Below, one piece after another: positions 32,169 through 44,059 of a stretch of 64,000 nucleotides of DNA (position 1 is its first letter; the number at the start of each line of letters is the position of its first letter). The notes below the pieces were generated by a model. That model was not told where the DNA came from and made no database searches. It saw nothing but the letters and a program-made list of their open reading frames with translations. This DNA is from Budorcas taxicolor (taxonomy: Eukaryota > Chordata > Mammalia > Artiodactyla > Bovidae). The translations under genes were made by a program, and so were the position numbers. Location: NCBI RefSeq assembly GCF_023091745.1, contig NC_068922.1, positions 28,682,001-28,746,000 of the forward strand. Direction: 5' to 3'.

Positions 32169-33424
32169 AACCCCTTCTCACCTGACTTCAACCCAGATAC
32201 AGTAAACTTATACGGGACATGTAGTACCAAACTAGTCAATAAAATAAAATAAATATGTGTGAAGGTATTTATGAGGGGCTGGCAAGTGCCCTTTTTAAAA
32301 GTAGAGGCTTAACCTAGGTTGTGATCCCAAGAAGCTCATGGCTTGCTAAGTCAACTCTCCTGCTTACAGACAAGATAAACTAGCAACTGTGGTTCATGGA
32401 TCCTTCCAGAAGGCTCAGAAGTCTCCAGACAAGCTCTCTAATAAAATGAGTAATTGCCTTTGCTTTAGCTATGAGGAAGCAGTCACAGCCCAGCAGATTA
32501 AGCAAAGGTAGGAGAGAGAGGGAAACCCGTATATTCTAACACAGCCCTGTCATGGGCTTCCAAAGAGATGTTCTTAAGTTACCCCAGTGATAAATGGAGT
32601 TCAATGCAGCTAAAAATGTGGGAAGCTTTCAGAACAAAAATGCAGAAATAAACCATGTAGAGAAACTGAGAATCAACATGGCTCAGACTCCAGGTCATAA
32701 ATGAACTTTGTAACTGGAAAGATACAGGTTTGATGAGAACCCATCTGGAAAGAGACACATATGTGTTTGCTCATTAATTAATCATCCTTTTAGCTGTTGT
32801 AAGAATTTGAAATCAGGGTCCTCCAAGCTAAAGTATACATACACAACCTCCTCCCTTCTGTCTATTGCTCTCAGAGGGATCTTCTTATACAGGCTGGAAG
32901 GTCCTCTTTCCCTTCCCTTCCTTGAACCGCTGAGCTAGGAAACAGCTATAACCAGAAAAAGTGGTTCCTTGCAGTTTGCCCTGACGCCAAAATACCTCTC
33001 TCCAGAAAGGACTGTAAAAGCTAAAGTCCAGATAACATTTCTATTGGACACCTTGAGTTGTGTCCTCAAAGGACATCAGTGTCTCTTTTTAGTTCCAGGG
33101 ATGAGTTTTAAGCTCAACTCACAAATACGAAGGGGTTATCACACAGCAGTGTCCACAGAAAACAGTGCTTGCTAAATGTCATTTACAAGCGCTCCTCCAA
33201 CCACAATTCTCAGCTAAATCTCTCATCTTCAGTTTCAGATTCCTAGCAGGTGCTAACTTTAACTTAGCAAGATTTCAGAGTTCAAATGGCTTCAAATCAG
33301 AATGACCTCTGCCAAAATCTGAAGTTGTTAAAGCAGCAGAGTTCAAACTGAATGGTTGAAAAGCTGGTAATTGAAAAGAAATAAGGCTTGATATAAAATA
33401 CTTAACACCTAACTACAGACTTAT
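32169..33424. other. Unassigned stretch
   Basis: No gene or named repeat. The 68-codon plus frame at 32969-33175 has no motif. Confidence 0.45.
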
Positions 33425-33435
33425 AGCATTGCTTT

Positions 33436-33654
33436 GTGTGTGTGCATACTAAGTCGCTTCAGTCATGTCTGACTCTTTGCGACCCTGTAGACTGTAGCCT
33501 GACAAGCTCCTCCGTCCATGGGATTCTCCAGGTAAGAATACTGGAGAGGGTTGCCATTCCCTTCTCCAGGGGCTTTTCCTGACCCAGCGATTGAACCCAC
33601 ATTTTCTGCATTGCAGGTGGATTTTTTACCAGTAGGCCATTGAGGAAGCCCCAT
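33436..33654 (-). mobile_element. Bov-tA SINE with short (TG)n tail
   Basis: Antisense. A (TG)n tail at 33436-33443, then 'cagtcatgtctgactctttgcg' and the head complement at the right ('ccattgaggaagcccc'). AGCATTGCTTT (33425-33435) and AACATTGCTTT (33655-33665) form an 11-bp target duplication with one mismatch. Overlapping minus frames at 33459-33659 are SINE-derived. Confidence 0.93.
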
Positions 33655-33665
33655 AACATTGCTTT

Positions 33666-34074
33666 ACCTTACCCTATATATTTGTATAGCCATGGTAAAG
33701 ATGAAAAGACTAAAAACAAAACTTCAACCAACCAATAAACAAAGAAATAAATTCAAGAAAGGAAAATTCTTAAATTTCAGATTGGGCCCATGTAGTGGCA
33801 TTCAAAACTCTGTTTTCTCTTGGGTTCACATCCATTTACTCACTGCCTCATAATAACAAGAATTCCTTCGATTGTGTGTAATGTTGACCTTCAACTTTTA
33901 TTTATAATACATGTTGTTTCAACAACTTTGTTTTTCTTGCAAATAATCCCTGTAGGTCATAGAATCTGAGCTCTAATTGTAAAGCAGGCATGTACATGTT
34001 TTGGAATCAAGTAGAATACTGATTAATTCTGGGTGAGTTTCTTAACCTCTGTAATAATAAATAAAAATAGTCAT
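33666..34074. other. Unassigned stretch
   Basis: No gene or named repeat. Confidence 0.4.
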
Positions 34075-34245
34075 ACTTCACTGAGCACTTATACTGGGCC
34101 AAGGGTTGAACACAGATCATCTCAACTGATTCCCTGACAACCTTTTGTAAGTCTACTATTATTACAACCAATTTGCTGACTGGAGGGCTTAAGTAACTGG
34201 TTCACAATCAAACAAAAACTAGTAAGTAGGGTATTATCTAAACCC
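34075..34245 (-). mobile_element. MIR SINE remnant
   Basis: Antisense MIR: 'acttcactgagcacttatactgggccaaggg', 'cagatcatctcaactgattccctgacaacc', 'ggcttaagtaactggttcacaatcaa'. Confidence 0.6.
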
Positions 34246-34261
34246 AAACAGTGTATATACA

Positions 34262-34415
34262 CTATTTTACCTCTCTGAGTCTTAGTTATCTTGACTTTTA
34301 AAAATGAGCAAAAATACTCATCTCATAGGACTGTTGTCAAATTTAAACAAGGTTATATGTGTAACCAATACCCCAGAGGCTGCCATAAAGCAGGTACTCA
34401 GTAAGCATTAGGCTG
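34262..34415 (+). mobile_element. MIR SINE remnant, opposite orientation
   Basis: 'acctctctgagtcttagttatcttgac', 'catctcataggactgttgtcaaatttaaa' and 'caggtactcagtaagca' follow sense MIR. It lies directly after an antisense MIR. Confidence 0.6.
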
Positions 34416-34432
34416 CCAAGATCACATACCTT

Positions 34433-34639
34433 CCTTTGTTGTTGTTGTTTACTCACTAAGTCTGTCCAACTCCACAGGCTGTAGCCTGCCAGTCTCCTTT
34501 GTCCGTGAGATTTCCCAGGCAAGAATACTAGACTGGGTTGCCATTTCCTTCTCCAGGAGATCTTCCCAACCCAGGGATTAGACCTGTGTCTCCTAAATTG
34601 GCAGGCCGATTCTTCACCACTGAGCCCCCAGGGAAGCCC
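34433..34639 (-). mobile_element. Bov-tA SINE with (TTG)n tail
   Basis: Antisense with a (TTG)n tail at the left and the head complement ('cactgagcccccagggaagcc') at the right. ATACCTT flanks it at 34426-34432 and 34640-34646. Note that the tail type matches that of the BovB fragments at 21100 and 31182. Confidence 0.92.
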
Positions 34640-34919
34640 ATACCTTGTTAAGATGCCCCCAGATTGTCTCCATGCATATCACCATTGAATGAACTCTACT
34701 CACTTGAACTTAATGTATGCATGCCAAATAACACCTTCTGATAGTAACCATGGTAACTAACATATACAGCAACAAAAGAAAAATTATAAAATACTCTTAG
34801 AGAGCTCATTGGCAATAAAATATGTAAGGTGACTGCAAAACTTGTGTGGTTCCATATGCACTTTGTCAGTACTTATTCTGTATGCTTGTGTGGTGGTCAT
34901 ATACCTATAGTCTTCATTC

Positions 34920-35305
34920 TCGCCTTCACTTCCTAGAAAACTCCTATTCATCCCTCAAGGCCCATCACAAATGTGTCTTCCTCTGGGAACTTTCTCTTCA
35001 ATCCACAGTAGAAGGGAGCTATCCTCTTTTCTGTACTACTACAGAATTCCTTTAGATGGCACTCAAGAGTGGGGACTACACTTGGGGAAACATTTGATAA
35101 AGCCAGGTCCATCCTGGGGCTTATGGCTTCCGGGGGGTGGGGCGTGCTCAGTGGTAAAGAATCCACCTGCCAATGCAGGAAGACACGGTTTGAACACTGG
35201 GATTGCAAAGAGTCGGACACAAGTAACACTTTCACTTCACTTTCAACCTGGGCTTGATATATAGAAGCTACACAGTAATTGTTTATTTAATGAAAGAACA
35301 TTTTG
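34920..35305 (+). mobile_element. L2 LINE 3' end, split by a SINE
   Basis: 'ctcaaggcccatcacaaatgtgtcttcctctgggaac' and, after the SINE, 'tagaagctacacagtaattgtttatttaatgaaag' follow the L2 3' region and its terminal (AATG)-like end. Old and diverged. Confidence 0.6.
35125..35246 (+). mobile_element. Internally deleted Bov-tA SINE
   Basis: The tRNA-like head ('gctcagtggtaaagaatccacctgcc') is joined, after box B ('ggtttgaacactggg'), directly to the 3' end ('attgcaaagagtcggacac'). The Bov-A core is missing. Flanks CCTGGGGCTTAT (35113-35124) and CCTGGGCTTGAT (35247-35258) are similar, consistent with a degraded target duplication. Confidence 0.8.
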
Positions 35306-35884
35306 AATGTGCTGATTTAAAATTCCTGTTAATCTGAATTGCTGAGGTACCATAAAGCAGGGTTTAATATGTTTAAGTATTGGAATTCACTAGACCTCTG
35401 AGAATAAGTGATGACACTTCCCAGTAAGGCTATAGTGAAGGTCAGACTTGGGGTGATGAGCAAAGCATATTACAGACCCCCAAAGTGAATCCCTCCAGCA
35501 AGACCCCCTCTAGCTCTCCTGCTTAGTTTTCATATTTACATTCTTGGGTCTGGGCCCAATTCTTGTCACCACAAAGCCCACTCTAGGGGTCAGAGTCCCA
35601 GTGGGGCTTTAAGCTGTAGACTGCAGCAGCTGCCAATATTCTAGACATGAGGAAAGATGTGCGTGGATAACACTAGTCTGAACAATGAGGTTAAACTGCA
35701 AGGAACATCAGAGGCTCTAAGATGGGTTCTCTGTTTAACTCGGAGTCTACAAAATTCTACTCATGAGACAGTGTGCACCCCTGAGGTGCACAGGACACAG
35801 AATTCTAGCTGACACTGCTGGTTCCCATCTCTGCCTTGGTATAGATGGAAGGGGGTGGCTTCCGAGTGACTCAGGTCTGTCCCC
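35306..35884. other. Unassigned stretch
   Basis: No gene. Minus frame 35761-36198 (145 codons) overlaps a MIR and has no family motif. Confidence 0.45.
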
Positions 35885-36050
35885 TCTAGATAAGCTGTCT
35901 GTGAGACCACGAGCAAGTTACTCAACTTATCTGACCATCTGTAAAATGGGATAATAATACATCTTGAGGCTGTTGTGAGGATTATACAAAGCAGTATATA
36001 TGAAGCACCCACTGTAGGCAATGGTGCTGAGTATGCACAACAAATATCTG
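35885..36050 (+). mobile_element. MIR SINE
   Basis: 'gagcaagttactcaacttatctgaccatctgtaaaatgggataataataca' and 'ggctgttgtgaggattatacaaag' match sense MIR well. Confidence 0.82.
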
Positions 36051-37265
36051 CTCCCTCATCTCCCCTCCCCAACGCCAGCATTCCCTGAAAAGCAACGACT
36101 CTCTCATCTGAAGGTTTAAGATTACGGATCAGTGGCAGCCAACCGGCAGTCAACAGATCAGAAGCTCCACTGCCGTCAAGGACCAGTAAATGAATCAAAG
36201 GGTGGTGATCATGTTCTGGTCTGAACAGTCTGGGCTGGGAAATACTAGTTTCCTATTTTATTCAAAAATGCAAAATGGTGGATCTGAGCAATAACTTCAA
36301 AATTTCTAAAATATCATCGCTGTGCAACACATGTGGGCGATTAGAATTCTCCTCACACCTGATGGTGCTAATTTAAGATCAGAAATTGCCCTTCCCAATT
36401 TTGCTTTGCAAAGCTTTGGCATTCTCAGCGAAGCCCCAGTTCTTCTTGGACTCAGCAAATGGATTTGTACTTGGCTGTCTGAGAAAAGGAATTGCAAATG
36501 CTCACTAAAAATTTCTTTGCTCATCGAAAAACAGTTTAAAAGGAAAAGAAAGGATATGACAGCTTTGTAGTCTATTTTCACCCAACTAGCTCCTCATTGT
36601 CTCTTAAATGAAAGTGCAGGCAGGACCGGACCTGGCTTCCTCAGCCATATGGTCAAGTCTCCAGGCTGAACAAGCCTTCACATCTCAACCTCTTGCTTTT
36701 GCAAGTTTTCTGCTCAAATTGTATTATTCATATTCATGCTGCTCTCTCTTTAGTAATGGCTTGAGGAAAACTGTGCCAGGAAAACTGAAATTGTTATGAT
36801 GGGGAAAGAGCTGCATGAAGAGAAACCTACCTCTTTGTTCCCTATGAAGCTGAGTCTCTAACAACCAACCCCTAGGAGCCGAGCAGCTGTGTTTCATAGC
36901 ATAAGGCCAGTGGCCTGCCTGGCTTGGAGGCAGAATTCACTTCCACTGTTGCACAGGGAGGCCACCATCTCCTCACCAGCATGGGGGATGATGGAGAGCC
37001 CTGGATCTGCTCTACACCAGTGAAATCTAACAGAATAATCCTTCAGAAAGTCAGATGGGTGTGGAGGCTAGGAAGAGACCACATCCATGTGCGTAAGTTT
37101 GCCAAGGACTTTTGGGGTCAGGAATGTAGTTGCCCACACAGTGGGGCCAATGAAAGATTCTGAAGGGTATGGTGGTTACACGGCCCCCGGTGAAGTAATA
37201 GAAACAGCACATTTCTATTCTCATAAGAAGTATGTTTTGAGTTGCTTTTGGGATTCTGTACTGTT
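36051..37265. other. Unassigned stretch
   Basis: No gene or named repeat. Opposite-strand frames at 36306-36581 are mutual shadows without motifs. Confidence 0.45.
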
Positions 37266-37279
37266 ATGGTTAATCTTTA

Positions 37280-37434
37280 TCCCTTGGTCAGAAAGATTCC
37301 CTGCAAAAGGAAATGGCAACCCACTCCAGTGTTCTTGCCTGGAAAATCCCATGGATGGAGGAGTCTGGCAGGCTACAGTCCATGGGGTCGCAAAGAGTCA
37401 GAAACAACTGAGTGATTAACACTTTCTTTCTTTC
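37280..37434 (+). mobile_element. Bov-tA/Bov-A SINE, 5'-truncated, with target duplication
   Basis: It begins in the Bov-A core ('gattccctgcaaaaggaaatggcaaccc') and ends with 'cagaaacaactgagtgatt' and a (CTTT)n tail. ATGGTTAATCTTTA (37266-37279) and ATGGTCAATCTTTA (37435-37448) are a 14-bp target duplication with one mismatch, so the missing head was absent at integration. Confidence 0.93.
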
Positions 37435-37637
37435 ATGGTCAATCTTTAACAAAATTGCTAAGCAGACAGTTTGTCTTCTGGCTTCACCTATAATGTTCCA
37501 ATTCTTCTCTTGCCATCAGCTTATTCTCAGATGTGCTCATTCTGTGACCCATTCATGCTCTCACATGGCCATCAGGTCATCCCTGCTGTGGGGTAGGGTG
37601 GCAATCAGGTGTCCCTCTTCTGAGTTTCTACAGAAAG

Positions 37638-37660
37638 TGTGTGTGTGTGTGTGTGTGTAG
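37638..37660. repeat. (GT)n microsatellite
   Basis: About 11 GT units. Confidence 0.9.
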
Positions 37661-37674
37661 ACACAGTTCCTACA

Positions 37675-37797
37675 ACTGTAATTATAGCTTTCTTAAGTGT
37701 ATTGTACTAGCCTGCAAGGTTCTAAAGGGAGAAGGTTGTGTTGCCTTTCTTTTTATATCCCCTGATCTTAGCATTGGTTTTGGCACTTAGTAGTTCT
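37675..37797 (+). mobile_element. L2 LINE 3' end remnant
   Basis: 'ctttctttttatatcccctgatcttagc' and 'ggcacttagtag' match the L2 3' end order ('...tgtatccccagcrcctagc...ggcacatagtag'). The 3' continuation is interrupted by a Bov-A. Confidence 0.55.
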
Positions 37798-37923
37798 GGC
37801 AACCCACTCCAGTGTTCTTGTCTGGAGAATCCCAGGGACAGAGGAGCCTGATGGGCTTCTGTCTATGGGGTCGCACAGAGTCGGACATGACTGAAGCGAC
37901 TTAGCAGCAGCAGCAGCAGCAGC
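37798..37923 (+). mobile_element. Bov-A monomer with (AGC)n tail
   Basis: Headless Bov-A unit from 'ggcaacccactccagtgttc' to 'cggacatgactgaagcgac', ending in seven AGC units (37903-37923). This is the mirror image of the (CTG)n-ended dimer at 48352. Confidence 0.92.
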
Positions 37924-39029
37924 TATTAAACACACTTTTAAAGCAACTGAATAAGTTGATAAAGATAGCAGTAATAACACCTTCAGTATATTTCTCTCAG
38001 ACGTATAAACATTGTAACAGAGATTACAAAGGATTAGAAGATCCTTAGGGCCCAAGGAGATGTCAGTCATTGGGGATGGGACACCCCACCCAAAACCCTC
38101 TAAGATCCAATCATATTAGTAGCCACCACCAACTCTTATAAATAAGACCATTCCAATCATAAGGATGCTTGTCCTTTTACCAATGAGAAACAAGATCCCT
38201 CTTCACCCTTGCCCACATCCCTTTCTTGCACTGCCCCTATTAAAGACGTATTCTTAACCTTCTTAAGGTTTACCTCTCTGCCAGCTTTTGAGGTATCTTT
38301 GGCAAAGACCCCAAAAATGGGAAAAAACAGTAAATATCAGGTTTCAGAAAAACAGGATGTTAAGACGATAATTCCTTAATCTCAGAAATTACAAAACGAC
38401 TCTTACCTGAGAAGCTCAAAGTGCCTTACAAACTAACCACAGAATCTTCCCTAGACTCCTGTGGAGAAGAAAGGTGCTTCTCCTTTGCTTTCAAAAGAAA
38501 TTGATGCTCTAGATGAAATGACTTTCTCCAGGGAAAAACTGGAGATGAAAAGACACCAACTCTGAGAAGAAAGATGTATGCCAACCCACCCCTCACCAGG
38601 CTCTTCATCTTCACCATTAGTTTTTTTTAAGAAATGTGAGTGTGGCTTAAATACTTAAAGAGGTAGTTAAGAGGGGGGCATTTATCACAAAGCATATAGT
38701 CCAACTTCCTGATAGTGAAGCAGGAGGATGCTCCATTCCTCCCAGAGAGAAACTGTGAAATCTTACTTTAAAGTAAGCCTCCAGGCTTCTTGGGATGCAG
38801 CAATCAAGTTTGCCTAGAGTTGAGGGGATGGGAGAAGGGAGAATGGATAGTCCCAATTAAGTTGAAATTTATTATACAAGAGGGAATGGGTACAATTTCA
38901 TGCTGGGAATTTAGACTTTCCTCATCCAAGTAAGCCACCACCATGTATTAAAAATACTAATACCTGAATAAACCAAGGGAAACAGCACTGAGGTATTGAG
39001 GAAAAATGGCCTTGCAGGTTCCATATTGT
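37924..39029. other. Unassigned stretch
   Basis: No gene or named repeat. Minus frames at 38426-38617 and 38647-38856 have no motif. Confidence 0.45.
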
Positions 39030-39200
39030 AGGATCTTTGAAAAGTTACTCAATTCCTTTTAAATTCAGTTTCCTCATCTGTGAAATAGGAATAACAATAG
39101 CTGCTTCACAGGGTTTGGGTTCTATAAATGTATAAAATATACACCAACTGCCTAGCACAATGCCTGGCACAGAGGAACTCAACAGGCATCTCTTACTAGT
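39030..39200 (+). mobile_element. MIR SINE
   Basis: 'aaaagttactcaattccttttaaattcagtttcctcatctgtgaaatagg', 'ctgcttcacagggttt', 'gcctagcacaatgcctggcacaga' follow sense MIR including its 3' end. Confidence 0.78.
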
Positions 39201-39554
39201 AGTGAAATTGGTTTTGGACTCCACTGTAAACAACTGATCCTCTAGGAACACGGGCTTTATTCACAGCAAGTTGGGAAGAGAAATAAAGTGAGGAAATTTC
39301 GACTACGATATTTTACACTCAAACACTTCTTCTTGATGCTGGCACAGGGTATGAGAAACAGGCCAACTGAACAAATGCTCAGAAATATGCCCATGCTTAT
39401 ATGGAGATCTTACCTATGTCAGAGTAACACAGATGAGTGTAGAGAGGACAGACAATTCTATTAAAAAATTAAATTTCTTCTTATCTACACAAACACAAGT
39501 CCTGGTAGATTTTATTAAACCCCATAGGGAAAATGATAAAACTTAAGAATAACT
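39201..39554. other. Unassigned stretch
   Basis: No gene or named repeat. Confidence 0.4.
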
Positions 39555-39568
39555 AGGAGTTCATCTTT

Positions 39569-42500
39569 GCACAAGGGATCTACAGGATGGTGGAGTAGCA
39601 GGACATGTGCTCATCTTCTCCTGGGAGAACTCCAAAATTACAACTCACTACGGAACAACTATAGCCAGGAGAATTTTGGATCTGACCACAAAAAGAGATC
39701 CCACATCCAAGGGCGAAGAAGAAGCTCAAGCAAGATGGTAGGAGAGGCAAAATCACATTTAGAATCAAACACCACACCTGCCAGAGATGCTCAGAGGGCT
39801 CAAACAAAACCTTATGCATACCAGGAGTCCCCACAGAGAGTCAGCCAGACATGCCTTTGAGTGCTTGAGTGTCTCCTGTGGAGGTGTGGGTCAGCAGCAG
39901 CCTGCCGCAGGGGAAGGGACTCTGGGTACAGAAGACCTGGGTATGACATAAGCCCTCTTGGAGGAGGTCGCCATTAACCCCACCATAGAGCCACTAGAAT
40001 TTTCACAGGGCTGGGGAAACAGACTCTTGGAGGGCACAAACAGAACCCTGTGTGCACAAGAACCCAGGAGAAAGGAGCAGTGACCCCACAAGAGACTGAC
40101 CCAGACTTGCCGTGAGTGTCCAGGAGTCTCCAGCAGATGCATGGGTCTGTGCTGGCCTGCTGCAGGGTCAGGGGCACTGAGGGCCACAGTGCATACATAC
40201 ATGGTACCTTTGAAGGAGGTCACCTTTATCTTCATTACCTCCACCATAGTTTGGGCTCAGATCAAACAGGGAGGGAACACAGCCCCACCCATCAAAAGAA
40301 AATTGGATTCAAGATTTACTGAGCATGGCCCTGCCCATCAGAACAAGACCCAGTTTCCCACTCAGTCTCTCCCAACAGGAAGCTTCCATAAGCCTCTTAT
40401 CCTTATCCTTCAGAGGGAAGACAGAATGAAAACCACAATCACAGAAAACTAACCAAACTGATCACATGGACCACAGTCTTGTCTAACTCAATGAAAGTAT
40501 GAGCCACACCATGTAGGGCCACCCAAAACAGATGGGTCATGGTGAAGAGTTCTGACAAAATGTGGTCCACTAGAGAAGGGAATGGCAAACCACTTCAGCA
40601 TTCTTGCCTTGAGAACTCCATGAACACTATGAAAAGGCAAAAAGACAGGACACTGAAAGATGAACTCCCCAGATCGGTAGGTGCCCAATATGCTACTGGA
40701 GATCAGTGGAGAAATAACTCCAGAAAGAATGAAGAGACAGAGCCAAAGCAAAAATAACACCCAGTTATGGATATGACAGGTGATGGAAGTAAAGTCCGAT
40801 GCTGTAAAAAACAGTATTGCATAGGAACCTGCAATGTTAGGTCCATTAATCAAGGCAAATTGGAAGTGTTCAACAGGAGATGGCAAGAGTGAATACTGAC
40901 GTTTTAGGAATAAGTGAAATAAAATGGACTGGAATGGGTGAATTTAAATCAGATGACCATTATATATACTACTATAGGCAAGAATCCCATAGAAGAAATG
41001 GAGTAGCCAACATAGTGAGCAAAAGAGTCCAAAATGCAGTACTTGGATGCAATCTGGAAAATGACAGAATGATCTCTGTTCATTTCCAAGGCAAACCATT
41101 CAATATCACAGTAATTTAAGTCTATGCCCCAGCCAGTAGTGTTGAAGAAGCTAAAGCTGAATGGTTCTATGAAGACCTGCAAGAACTTCTAGAACTAACA
41201 CCCAAAAAAGATGTCCTTTTCATTATAGGGGACTGGAATGCAAAAGCAGGAAGTCAAGAAACACCTGGAGTAACATCAAATTTGGCCTTGGAATGTGGAA
41301 TGAAGCAGGGCAAAGGCTAACAGAGTTTTGTCAAGAGAACCCACTGTTCATAGAAAACACCCTCTTCCAACAACACAGAGAAGAATGTACACATGCACAT
41401 CACCAGATGATGGATACCAAAATCAGATTCATTATTTTTTTGGCAGCCAAAGGTAGAGAAGCTCTATAGTAAGCAAAAACAAGACCGGGAGCTGACTGTG
41501 GCTCAGATCATTAACTCCTTATTGTCAAATTCAGACAACTGACAAATTGAAGAAAGTAGAGAAAACCACTAGACCATTCAGGTATGACCTAAATCAAATA
41601 CCTTATGATTAATACAGTGGAAGTGACAAATAGACTCAAGGGATTAGATCTGATAGAGTGCCTGAAGAACTATGGATGGGAGTTTGGGACATTTGTTCAG
41701 GAGGCAGTAATCAAGACCATCCCCAAGAAAAAGAAATGCAAAAAGGGAAAATGGTTGTCTGATGAGGCCTTACAAATAGCTGAGAAAAGAAGAGAAGCTT
41801 AAGGCAAAAGAGAAAAGGAAAGATATACCCATATGAATGCAGAGTTCCAAAGAAAAGCAAGGAGAGATAAGAAAGCCTTCCTCAGGGATCAATGCAAAGA
41901 AATAGAGGAAAACAGTAGAATGAGAAAGACTAGAGATCTCTTCAAGAAAATTAGAGATACCAAGGGAACATTTCATGCAAAGATGGGCACAATAAAGGAC
42001 AGAAATGGTATGGACCTAACAGAAGAAGAAGATATTAGGAAGAGGTGGCAAGAATACACAGAAGAACTATACAAAAAAGATCTTCATGACCCAGATAACC
42101 ATGATCATGTGATCACTCACCTAGAGCCAGACATCCTAGAATGCGAAGTCAAATGGGCCTTAGGAAACATCACTATGAACAAAGCTAGGGGAGGTGATGG
42201 AATTCCAGTTGAGCTATTTCAAATCCTGAAAGATGATGCTGTCAAAGTGCTGCACTCAATATGCCAGCAAATTTGGAAAACTCAGCAGTGGCCACAGGAC
42301 TGGAAAAGGTTAGTTTTCATTCCAACCTCAAAGAAAGGCAAGACCAAAGAATGTTCAAACTACCGCACAATTGCACTCATCTCACATGTTAGTAAAGTAA
42401 TGCTCAAAATTCTCCAAGCCAGGCTTCAGCAGTATAGGAACCATGAACTTCCAATGTTCAAGGTGGATTTAGAAAAGGTAGAGGAACCAGAGATCAAATC

Positions 42501-43671
42501 ACCAACATCCGTTGGATCATCAAAAAAGCAAGAGAGTTCCAGAAAAACATCTATTTCTGCTTAATCGACTATGCCAAAGCCTTTGATTGTGTCGATCACA
42601 ACAAACTCTGGAAAATTCAAGAGATGGGAATACCAGACCACCTGACCTGCCTCTTGAGAAATCTCTATGCAGGTCAAGAAGCAACAGCTAGAACTGGACA
42701 TGGAACAACAGACTGGTTCCAGATAGGGAAAGGAATATGTCAAGGCTATATATTGTCACTCTGCTTATTTAACTCAAAACTTATAAGCAGAGTACATCAT
42801 GCAAAATGCCAGACTGGATGAAACACAAGCTGGAATCAAGATTGCCAGGAAAAATATCAATAACCTCAGATATGCAGATGATACCACCCTTATGGCAAAA
42901 AGCAAAGGAGAACTAAAGAGCCTCTTGATGAAAGTGAAAGAGGAGAGTGAAAAAGTTGCCTTAAAACTCAACATTCAGAAAACTAAGATCATGGCAAATA
43001 GATGGGGAAACAATGGAAACAGTAAGAGACTTGATTTTCTTGGGCTCCAAAATCACTGCAGATGGTGACTGAAACCATGAAATTAAAAGACGTGTGCTCC
43101 TTGGAAGGAAAGCTATGACCAACTTAGACAGCATATTAAAAAGCAGAGATATTACTTTGCGAACAGAGGTCCATCTAGTGAAAGCTATGGTTTTTCCAGC
43201 AGTCATGTATGGATGTGAGAGTTGTACCATAAGGAAAGCTGAGTGCCGAAGAATTGATGCTTTTGAACTGTGGTGTTGGAAAAGACTCTTGAGAGTCCCT
43301 TGGACTGCAAGGAGATCCAACCAGTCCATCCTAAAGGAAATTAGTCCTGAATATTCATCGGAAGTACTGACTTCATTAGAAGTCCTTCATTGGAAGGACT
43401 GATTCATTGGAAGGACTGAAGCTGAAACTCCAATACTTTGGCCACCTGATGCAAGGAACTGACTCACTGGAAAAGACCCTGATGCTGGGAAAGATTGAAG
43501 GCTGGAGGAGAAGGGGACAACAGAGGATGACATGGTTGGATGGCATCACGAACACAATGGACATGAGTATGAGTAAGTTCTGGGAAGACAGGGAAGCCTG
43601 GCGTGCTGCAGTCCATGGGGTCGCAAAGAATCAGACACGACTGAGGGACTGAACTGAACTGAACTGAACTG
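39569..43671 (+). mobile_element. Near-full-length BovB (RTE-clade) LINE with target duplication
   Basis: A 4.1-kb BovB running from a 5' region ('acaggatggtggagtagca') through the endonuclease and reverse-transcriptase coding regions to the terminal ACTGA-repeat tail. AGGAGTTCATCTTT (39555-39568) and AGGAGTTCATTTTT (43672-43685) are a 14-bp target duplication with one mismatch, which fixes both ends. The 5' region contains 'gagaagggaatggcaaacc...ttcttgcc' (40573-40626), the segment shared with Bov-A SINEs. Coding capacity is lost. Confidence 0.95.
40800..43650 (+). pseudogene. BovB endonuclease-reverse transcriptase ORF, disrupted
   Basis: Remnant of the single long BovB polyprotein: an N-terminal AP-like endonuclease followed by a reverse transcriptase, used for target-primed reverse transcription. 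Visible endonuclease motifs are NVRS (near 40830), 'GISEIKWTGMGEF' (about 40910) and GDWNAK (about 41228). Reverse-transcriptase landmarks are 'GDGIPVELFQIL' (about 42200), AFD of motif A (about 42575) and the YADD catalytic box (42871-42882). Breaks seen: a frameshift near 40870, a nonsense codon at about 41117 (a Gln-like position now TAA), further stops near 41320 and 41800, a 1-bp loss near 42454 and a frameshift near 42775. The longest surviving frame is 243 codons (41833-42564). No functional protein is possible from this copy. Confidence 0.92.
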
Positions 43672-43971
43672 AGGAGTTCATTTTTATGACCTCTGGGTAG
43701 AATTTCTTAAACACACAAATGTGTAATTCAAATTGACTACATTAGAATCAAGAATTTCTGCTCACTAAAAATTATTATCTTAAGAAGAGAGAAAATATAA
43801 GCAATCAAATGTAGATAATACAACAATTACAACTGAAAAGAATAAATGTTATGAGTTTGTAACAAATTGCTAAACTAATAACAAAAAACAAGCAACTGAC
43901 TGAAAAATGTGTGTAAGACAAAAGCAGGAATTTAATTTATTTTTTAAGCATATTCTCGGACATAAAATTTA

Positions 43972-44052
43972 TTGTTTTTTTAATATAAATTTATTTATTT
44001 TAATTGGAGGCTAATTAGTTTACAATATTACATTGGTTTTGCCATACATTTC
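43972..44052 (-). mobile_element. L1 3'-end fragment
   Basis: 'atttattttaattggaggctaattagtttacaatattacattggttttgcc' is the complement of the ruminant L1 3' terminus. Confidence 0.75.
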
Positions 44053-44059
44053 ATAGAAG

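Noticed and set aside
35761..36198. 145-codon minus-strand frame
   Set aside because: It crosses a MIR element, has no family motif, and a plus-strand frame overlaps it. Probably a chance frame.
37087..37419. 110-codon frame ending in a typical SINE-derived peptide
   Set aside because: The C-terminal third is translated Bov-A, with no conserved N-terminal domain.
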